The position numbers and the translations under genes are program-made. Of a stretch of DNA of 64,000 nt, positions 59,301 to 64,000 are shown one piece after another (positions within the stretch are counted from its first letter, which is position 1; each line of letters begins with the position of its first letter). The DNA comes from Amyelois transitella. Its lineage: Eukaryota > Arthropoda > Insecta > Lepidoptera > Pyralidae. Location of the stretch: contig NC_083532.1 of assembly GCF_032362555.1 (NCBI RefSeq), positions 4,477,001-4,541,000 on the forward strand, given 5' to 3'. The notes below the pieces were generated by a model that was not told the DNA's origin, searched no databases, and saw only the letters and a list, made by a program, of their open reading frames with translations.

Positions 59301-61210
59301 TAATAATTTTCATCATAATGGTCTAGTTAACTGACCTAGAACCTTACACGTGCACAAATTATCATTCTAATTTGTAAATACAAACTCCTTTGTTCGTGAC
59401 CTATTAGCATAAACTAAATATTATTAGCCGATAAACATGATCATAAAATTAATGTAGGTACCTATGTACATTCGATTTGAGAAGATAATAAAATCAGGCA
59501 CAGAGCAAATAAGCTCAAAACTCGATAAGTTGGGCTGCAATGCTTACTTGGTAAAGAAGAGAAAATATTTTTACTTAAACGCCTCTTTCCCGGAGGGATA
59601 GGCAGAGACTAGATCTTTCCGCTTGCCACGGACCCTAAATACTTCTTTCGCATCCACATTCACAACTGTTCATGCGAGCGGTTTCAGGACTTTTCTTTTA
59701 AGCGATGGGCCACCAACCTGTCACTATTTGAATCTAAATTCTATCTTAAAGCCAAATAGCTGAACGGGGCCTGTCAGACTTTACAACACTGTTGGCTCTG
59801 TCTACCACGCAAGGGATATAGACGTGATTATATGTATGTATGTATGTTCGTATTACAGAGTCGTTATTTCGAGTGTGACGACAGGCTCTGTCTACCCCGC
59901 AAGGGATATAGACGTGATAATTTGTATGTATGTATGTTCGTATTACAGAGTCGTTATTTCGAGTGTGACGACAAGCTCTGTCTACCCCGCAAGGGATATA
60001 GACGTGATAATTTGTATGTATGTATGTTCGTATTACAGAGTCGTTATTTCGAGTGTGACGACAGTGAGGGCTATACTTCGGATGACAGTGATTTCACTCC
60101 GAGGTATGCGAGCAATGTTTCCCGCCCACGAGACTTGGAGTACGGTTATATGCAAGACGGTGATGATGAGGTAAGTAACATGTTCAAATTCAAAAATATT
60201 TATATATTATCTTTATTGTCCACTAGCTGTGCCCGCGACTTCGTCCGCGTGGAATAGTTATTTTGGTCATCATTGTAGCCCTCAAAGATGAATCGATGTC
60301 GATGGGCTAGTAACCTGTCACTATTTGAATCTCAATTCCATCATAAAGCCATACAGCTGAACTGACATGTCAAGACTGTTGGCTCTGTTTACCCCGCAAG
60401 GGTTATAGACGTGACCATATATATTTATAGATGATTTTATTGATTAAAAGACATTTCGAGATTGGTTACCTTTATTTCAGTGGGTACTTACTTAACTACT
60501 AAAGAAATGAACTAACTTTAATAGAACGGTTGACTAAGCAGATATACAAAGAGAGTGTGGAGGGGAAGGTCGGAGTGGGAAGACCTAGACGAACTTATCT
60601 TGATCAAATTAAGGATGTCCTGGTAAAGGGTCAGGTCAAAAGTACCCGAAACCGCCGAGCTTGCATGAAGAGAGTTATGAATGTGGATGAAGCGAAGGAA
60701 GTGTGCAGAGATCGTGGCAAGTGGAAAGAGGTAGTCTCTGCCTACTACTCCGGGAAAGAGGCGTGATTTTATGTATGTTATTTTGGTTTTGCAACATTGG
60801 TTGACGTCGAATAAATTAATTAAAACTTAAGTTTACTGCCGCTTCCAAAGCGTCAGTGCAGTAGAAGCGGTAACATGTTATGTCTTTTTAAGACTGTTGG
60901 CTCTGTCTAACCCGCAAGGGATATAGACGTGATTATATGTATGTATGTATGTTAATAGTACTGTAAGTAATATTAACTAATGTCGTCTTCAACGACATGT
61001 TGGTATCAACTTACATTCCGGCCATTTTAGGTATTCACAGACACAGCGCCCGACGACAGTACATCCACAGACATGCTCATAGACAAGAAGATGTCCGTTT
61101 CCTCTGCATCATCAGAGGATCCGGAGACAATGCAGCTGGAGGTGGCAGCCGGAACACCGGTTTTGTTAAACTATCTGCTTACACACCCTATCACTTGCAG
61201 CATTCAATAG
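50332..61210 (+). CDS. Uncharacterised Cys-motif protein B (six exons, 273 aa)
   Basis: Coding exons: 50332-50388, 51147-51315, 52473-52593, 54137-54299, 60039-60170 and 61031-61210 (822 nt). All junctions are GT-AG with matching phases. The first ATG lies 12 bases after an AG acceptor, so an upstream leader exon is likely but not found. The protein is hydrophilic: a Gly/Ser start, an Asn/Asp/Ser-rich region, a basic block (KRRNKRRPS near 100 and GRRKRRHS near 137-144), the cysteine motif C158-x5-C164-x-C166-x2-C169 crossing the exon 4-5 junction, an acidic Ser/Asp stretch (GYTSDDSDFTP), then a more hydrophobic tail ending CSIQ, a possible farnesylation box. The Cys spacing equals that of protein A. 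Exon 4 has two extra upstream copies and the exon 5 acceptor two extra upstream copies, so alternative products are possible. Def8 lies in intron 4 on the other strand. Function unknown; related to protein A by inference. Confidence 0.75.
51345..51490 (+). repeat. Family C repeat
   Basis: AATGCTGCAGTGTAGTTTGT, CCGCTTCTTCTACACATGCG, then a shortened tail. It starts about 30 bases after the exon 2 donor of the protein B gene. Confidence 0.5.
51507..51675 (-). mobile_element. RTE 3' end, reverse
   Basis: ACATACATAAAATACGCCTT, with an internal duplication of ATCTTTCCACTTGCCAC, to GCTCGGCGGTTTCGGGTACT. Confidence 0.7.
52160..52330 (+). repeat. Repeat E (copy 1)
   Basis: GCGGGAGCGATGATTCGGGC, GGGAAGATCTTCCGCCAGGC, GGGGAACCGCGCGACAGACG and GGTTGTATAT. 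The same order recurs at 61455-61600 in the 3' flank of the same gene. Class unknown. Confidence 0.6.
52673..52890 (+). mobile_element. SINE-A copy
   Basis: AAAGTGCCGTGTGATTACCG to TAGACGTGACCATATG; deletion around ACTAACCTAGGCGG. Confidence 0.65.
53018..54299 (+). repeat. Triplicated exon 4 region of protein B gene
   Basis: The exon starting GGGCACTCCAGTGAGGATG occurs at 53415, 53777 and 54137 (spacing 362 and 360 bp) with its acceptor (TGCATCAG or TGAATCAG). Copies 1 and 2 match exon 4 for 146 bases up to GAGAGTCGTGTC and then switch to CTTTTACTAACAGCGCAACC; they lack the last 17 exon bases and the donor. The segment before each copy (GCAACCTTATTGAGTCGC, AAAAGTCGTGGCTGCAGCAG, TGATCTTGTCCCT) is repeated too and first appears at 53018. 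Exonic differences between the copies (CGC/CGT, TCG/TCA, TAC/TAT) are silent. In copies 1 and 2 the exon frame runs into TGA 11 codons or fewer after the switch. 53150-53235 contains a SINE-A piece. Confidence 0.9.
54432..54667 (+). mobile_element. SINE-A copy
   Basis: GTGTCGTTTCCGGCATCAAG to TATAAACGTGAGTATATAC and ATGTATGTATG. A diverged 5' end and several deletions. Confidence 0.6.
55030..55185. mobile_element. RTE scrap followed by reverse SINE-A piece
   Basis: 55038-55085 (GATGTCGTCTCTGTCTACCA, CTCTGGAAAAGAGGCGTGAT) is the very end of an RTE in plus orientation. 55098-55185 (AGTCTCGTCTATATCCCTTG) is a reverse SINE-A 3' part. They meet at their tails. Confidence 0.5.
56133..56572. mobile_element. 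RTE 3' end inserted into a Helitron-like repeat
   Basis: The reverse Helitron-like copy (ACTAGCTGTGCCCGCGACTT) is broken at GGGCGTCATTGA (56184) and resumes at TGAAGCCCTCAAGGATGA (56368). Between them sits an RTE 3' end (GATCAAATTAAGGACGTCCT to AGGCGTGAGTTTATG and a TATG tail). The RTE copy is therefore younger than the host repeat. Confidence 0.75.
56573..57125 (-). other. 3' flank of Def8
   Basis: AT-rich. A candidate AATAAA on the minus strand lies at 56979-56984. It is also inside intron 4 of the protein B gene. No repeats recognised. Confidence 0.4.
57126..58499 (-). CDS. Def8: Def8 homologue (differentially expressed in FDCP 8), 457 aa, intronless
   Basis: One uninterrupted frame. The Ser-rich N-terminal 60 residues are followed by a helical region (about 85-130), a C1-type zinc domain at 142-193 (H142, then C157/C160, C174/C177, H182, C185, C190/C193), and a Rubicon-homology (DUF4206-type) region at about 205-430. 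The latter carries Cys pairs 221/224, 248/251, 379/382, 389/392, 408/411 and 427/430, with the HNWD segment at 265-268. Family members act at endosomes and lysosomes; DEF8 in vertebrates is linked with PLEKHM1 and peripheral lysosome positioning. Here I infer a similar role. The start codon is the first Met and there is an in-frame context of complete domains, so it is not a truncated copy. It lies antisense in intron 4 of the protein B gene. Lack of introns could mean an old retrocopy or an ancestrally intronless gene; no poly(A) tract or target-site duplication is obvious. Confidence 0.93.
   Translation of the reverse strand: MPQILRENPAFNSDVIATMAAALANDSPKYRNSLICCSPRSVEVASGSPSSSSTSGCVSADESYDSNIPKTIANKKLKIHSTATREEIEKAIIQCKELVLNSPQCSDERKWFVRYLVELRIRLEDLKDNDGQPRQLVSIKGHHFERQASSSTRKQYCDHCSGVIWSIVQASYICNDCGYLCHYKCVDHICRVCAHVVMTESGHFEMNICPERGLAAQDYKCAECQTTLTFKDTWNEPRLCDYTGLYFCTTCHWNDLFAIPARVVHNWDWEKRYVSRIAYQMLTLSWSRPYIDVESINSKLFNFIAELEWVHKMRRDLEWMRRYLCACAEGTLLLSPLFVQLGDVNNQYSMAHLQAINDGSLESELTELTEQCRSHITNCALCSGKGYICEICNNNEVIYPFDNGAIMCEKCNSVCHRGCWLRKGQKCLKCIRLEERKKKVEDVTDSNLEYDIDKFVE
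58500..59575. other. Def8 upstream region
   Basis: Should contain the Def8 promoter and leader on the minus strand. AT-rich with no TATA-like or repeat motif I can assign. The short minus-strand frame at 59060-59266 is not recognisable. Confidence 0.35.
59580..59858. mobile_element. RTE fragment (reverse) joined to SINE-A (forward)
   Basis: 59580-59695 is a degenerate reverse RTE end (GCCTCTTTCCCGGAGGGATA, CTTGCCACGGACC). From 59697 a forward SINE-A 3' part (GCGATGGGCCACCAACCTGT) runs to TAGACGTGATTATATG and (TATG)n. The tail ends about 14 bases before the first acceptor copy of exon 5. Confidence 0.65.
59859..60063 (+). repeat. Triplicated exon 5 acceptor of protein B gene (90-bp units)
   Basis: TTCGTATTACAG followed by exon bases AGTCGTTATTTCGAGTGTGA and CGACA occurs with exon starts at 59859, 59949 and 60039, exactly 90 bases apart. 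Between copies lies the SINE-A 3' end (GCTCTGTCTACCCCGCAAGG, GATATAGACGTGATAATTTG, TATG repeats). The exon frame stays open through both upstream units, so use of the first or second acceptor would add 60 or 30 residues. Only the third copy continues into the rest of exon 5. Confidence 0.9.
60223..60430. mobile_element. Helitron-like scrap and SINE-A 3' half
   Basis: 60223-60290 (ACTAGCTGTGCCCGCGACTT, reverse type) is broken after CTCAAAGATGAATCGATG, where a forward SINE-A 3' half begins (60297-60430). Both are in intron 5 of the protein B gene. Confidence 0.55.
60517..60776 (+). mobile_element. RTE 3' end, best copy
   Basis: A 78-codon open frame: [19 protein letters not shown] at the start, [38 protein letters not shown], and a stop within GGCGTGATTTTATGTATGT. 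This is the extreme C-terminus of an RTE-clade reverse transcriptase frame; catalytic parts are absent. Confidence 0.8.
60784..60955. repeat. Reverse family C repeat, then SINE-A 3' end
   Basis: 60784-60876 (TTTTGCAACATTGGTTGACG to GTCAGTGCAGTAGAAGCGG) is reverse family C. 60893-60955 is a forward SINE-A 3' end with a (TATG)n tail, ending about 75 bases before exon 6. Confidence 0.6.
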
Positions 61211-61211
61211 G

Positions 61212-61425
61212 TGCCGTGTGGTTCCCGGCAGTGCCGTGTGGTTCCCGGTGTTCACCGATACGAAAAAAGAATAGGACCACTCCGTCTCTTTCCCCCATGG
61301 ACGTCGTATAAGGCGACTAAGGGATAGGTAGACAAAATAGCTGAACGTGGACATTCAGTGTTTTCAACACTGTTGGCTCTGTCTACCCCGCAAGGGATAT
61401 AGACGTGACCATATGTATGTATGCG
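61212..61425 (+). mobile_element. SINE-A in the 3' flank of the protein B gene
   Basis: Starts two bases after the stop codon. The 5' terminus is duplicated (GTGCCGTGTGGTTCCCGG at 61212 and again at 61231). Part of the middle is deleted. It ends ACCATATGTATGTATG. Confidence 0.75.
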
Positions 61426-61454
61426 TTTAATAGGTTCAATGAACCTGTTTGATG

Positions 61455-61600
61455 ATGTAGCGGGAGCGATGATTCGGCTCGACCGCCACCAAAGGGAAGA
61501 TCTTCCTGTAGGCTGGTGTGACGCCTGGGGAACCGCGCGACAGACGATGTTGTGTCGGAGGTTGTATATATGCTGCGATCCGTGAAATCTATCAAAGATT
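61455..61600 (+). repeat. Repeat E (copy 2)
   Basis: GTAGCGGGAGCGATGATTCG, AAGGGAAGATCTTCCTGTAG, GGGGAACCGCGCGACAGACG, as at 52160. It probably lies in the 3' UTR. AATAAAATAAACATG near 61670 is a candidate poly(A) signal for the protein B gene. Confidence 0.55.
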
Positions 61601-61887
61601 TCTTCTTTTGGAGAAAAATACTAACGTTTTTTCGCTAAGTTGTAAGTTATAAATTAATAATTACCTAATGAATAAAATAAACATGTTAATTTGAAATCAA
61701 ATTGATATAGGTATTACAACCTATATTGAAACCTTAATTTGTGTACTTATAATAAAAAGCATGGCCTAATGTTAGTATTGACATACATAATTGGGTCTCA
61801 TAATTTTTGTAAGTACCTAAATCTACATCATAGTTTCAATAACATAATTTGTAAAATTTATTTGCATATTTTATTGGATGGATGAAA

Positions 61888-62113
61888 TTAGGTTGACTAA
61901 GCAAATATACAAGGAGAGTGTGGAGGGAAAGGTCGGAGTGGGAAGGCCTAGACGAACGTATCTCGATCAAATTAAGGACGTCCTGGCAAAGGGTCAGGTC
62001 AAGAGTACCCGAAAAATGAAATGAAAGAAGTATACTTACAGAGATTGTGGCAAGTAGAAAGATGTAGTCTCTGTCTACCCCTCCGGGAAAAAGGCGTGAT
62101 TTTATGTATGTAA
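61888..62113 (+). mobile_element. RTE 3' end with internal deletion
   Basis: ATTAGGTTGACTAAGCAAAT to AAGGCGTGATTTTATGTATG. About 40 bases around the ACCGCCGAGCTTGCATGAAG region are missing. Confidence 0.75.
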
Positions 62114-64000
62114 TTTCTTCAACGTAGGTACCTATTAATCTGACTTTTCACGCGTGAATTGTTATGCGTTAATGGAAAAGTTTTTAAATTATGCTATTAG
62201 AAGTTATGAAAACCAATGTTAATAAACTAGTTAAAAATAAAACTGCCCGAAAATTTGTGAAAAAGAGTGAGATAGCGATATAATATGATACTTAAATCTA
62301 TGTAACTATTTATTTAGAATAATAGATATAAAATCCAGTTATTATAGTTTTAGTCTTAAGCGCATTTAAGATTATTGATTACTATAATAATTATATTATA
62401 TATTTACTATAATAATTATTTGCTATTAAATGCTATATTGTGTAAAATGACACGAATTTTGCTTTGCACGGACGCCATTTTGAAAATATTGTTATTAATA
62501 ATTTAGAAGTAAACACATAATTTAAGTGCTTTTAGGTAAAAACATGATGAATTAATGTGTTTATTAGCAAAATCAGCACGGTTGTAACACTGAATTATTA
62601 ATAATTCTCACATTAAAAATAATAAATGAAGAAGTCAAAAATTTCGAATACGTGGGTATCAATTAATGTGTTTTACATTTCATTGATATCGTAAAAAGTC
62701 TACGGCTATCACCGGACCATTATTAATTGAACTATGATAAATAGAAAGATCAGGATGGAGCGATAATTGTATCATAAGTGCGAAAGAGATAGGTAGATCG
62801 TAATAAGAAAAGTCTTATAGATTGATCTATGCACAGCTATTTATAAGAACTTACAATTTATCAAGAATTTCGTCCAATTAGCTTGCAATGCAAATGTATA
62901 GATTAATATTGTATTGAGTAGACTGCTTTTAATCCTAAAACCTAATAATTGTAATAAAATAAGCGATGAATTAAATATTATACTGTATTCTAGACTAAGT
63001 GATGAAGTTACCAATTAACCGATCGTTGTAAGTAAGATCTGACACAAATGTTGTGGTATTAAAATTATCGGTACGCGGAAATGTATCGCTGTTTCGCTTT
63101 TTATGAATACATGAAACGGGGCAGCTATAGTTTTCCGCGCGATAATAACGGCGTCGCTCGTGCCGTGGTAGAGAGCAGGATCTAACATTAGAAAAATGTT
63201 TGCACTGATTAAAAAGTATGTCAAAAATGCGTGTTTCAGTTTTCATCCAATCTCCCAAGAAAGGTTCGTAGTTAAAAAAAAATATCGTAGAATTATGAAT
63301 GAAGCGATCGTGGCAAATGGAAAATGTCATGTCTGCCTATCCCTCTGGAAAAGAGGCGTGGTTTTATATATTTCTATTAGTTTATACATATGTACATGCA
63401 TTTATTATTTATACATACATTATATATGTACCTATGAACTAATAGAAAAATTCTGCTTCTTGCTTTCTGCTCCCCAGCATTCTAAAAAAGGAGGTAAATA
63501 CAATAATCTTACCGAATGGAAGCTATGATCATGATCCAAATAGTTTATTACTCAAAGTGACCTCTCGTCTGACCTCTGTGACCACGAAAAAAATATGCAA
63601 TTGTTGTAAAGTCTCGGCTTAAAAAAACCCAGTTCAGGCGTTAAGGACAAAAACAAACACAGTTTAATTCCAAATTATGTATTCAGTATCTTCACCGAAG
63701 AATATTACACAATATAATAAATTTTAGCGTTTAACTATCATAATGTTATTACATAATAGTACTTTTGTCCAAACCGAAAAACAATTACATACTAAATACA
63801 CGAAAAAATATTTACATCATACGCTAAATCTATTTTTAAAATTAAATATTTCAATTTTTTTTATATATTGAAATACTAGCTTGTACATGCCAACCGCTTA
63901 TTAAAAAAAATTATTTTGTCTATGGGCTTAACCTACTTACTAGCGGCATCCTATGAGAAGCGGCAGTCTTATGTTTATAATGACTGTTTAAACATTTGAA
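62114..64000. other. Right-end non-coding stretch
   Basis: AT-rich. It contains an RTE scrap at 63295-63375 (GAAGCGATCGTGGCAAATGG, CTCTGGAAAAGAGGCGTGGT) and a family D piece near 63550-63610. Short frames (for example 62995-63330, minus) show no domain. No gene recognised. Confidence 0.4.

Noticed and set aside
60530..60766. 78-codon frame as a host gene
   Set aside because: It matches many other copies in the window and ends in a TATG tail; it is the C-terminal end of an RTE retrotransposon frame.

Overview
The window is AT-rich animal genomic DNA, almost certainly from a lepidopteran insect. It has small GT-AG exons, large introns, tRNA-derived SINEs, RTE-type retroposon 3' ends with (TATG)n tails and Helitron-like repeats ending in CTAGT. 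I see no prokaryotic features and no stand-alone tRNA or rRNA gene. All gene models were assembled by hand from splice signals, reading phase and homology.

Layout: (1) 2181-7157, plus strand: a six-exon gene for an uncharacterised 247-residue protein (protein A). (2) 12230-26906, plus: the nine-exon BAP55/ACTL6A gene (Brahma-complex actin-related protein, 428 residues). Its intron 7 carries a 7.2-kb minisatellite. (3) 28911-39318, minus: a nine-exon C2H2 zinc-finger gene (329 residues). (4) 39.5-50.3 kb: gene-poor DNA rich in transposon remnants, including a truncated LINE reverse-transcriptase frame. (5) 50332-61210, plus: a six-exon gene for a second uncharacterised protein (protein B, 273 residues). 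It has the same C-x5-C-x-C-x2-C motif and C-x-I-Q terminus as protein A. (6) 57126-58499, minus: an intronless Def8 homologue nested in the last-but-one intron of the protein B gene. (7) 61.2-64 kb: repeats and apparently non-coding DNA.

The most unusual pattern is repeated copying of exon-intron junctions. The last 26-27 bases of BAP55 exon 7 plus its 5' splice site are repeated 86 more times in tandem (82/86-bp units). Exon 4 of the protein B gene is present three times, and the first two copies lack the donor and run into an in-frame stop. The 3' splice site of its exon 5, with 25 exon bases, is repeated three times at exactly 90-bp spacing with the frame open throughout. The donor of zinc-finger exon 5 is present three times, and the donor-adjacent intron of BAP55 exon 2 is duplicated. 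Three of these five cases (zinc-finger exon 5, BAP55 exon 2, protein B exon 5) involve an interspersed retroposon (here called SINE-A) with a (TATG)n/(CATA)n tail, and the BAP55 array units contain similar CATA-rich tracts. Many introns in the window have a retroelement end within a few tens of bases of a splice site. Whether the duplicated junctions are used, ignored or act as decoys cannot be decided from sequence; long-read RNA data would decide it.

BAP55 (chromatin remodelling), the zinc-finger protein (probable DNA binding) and Def8 (endolysosomal, Rubicon-type domain) are functionally unrelated neighbours; nothing suggests co-regulation beyond the nesting of Def8.
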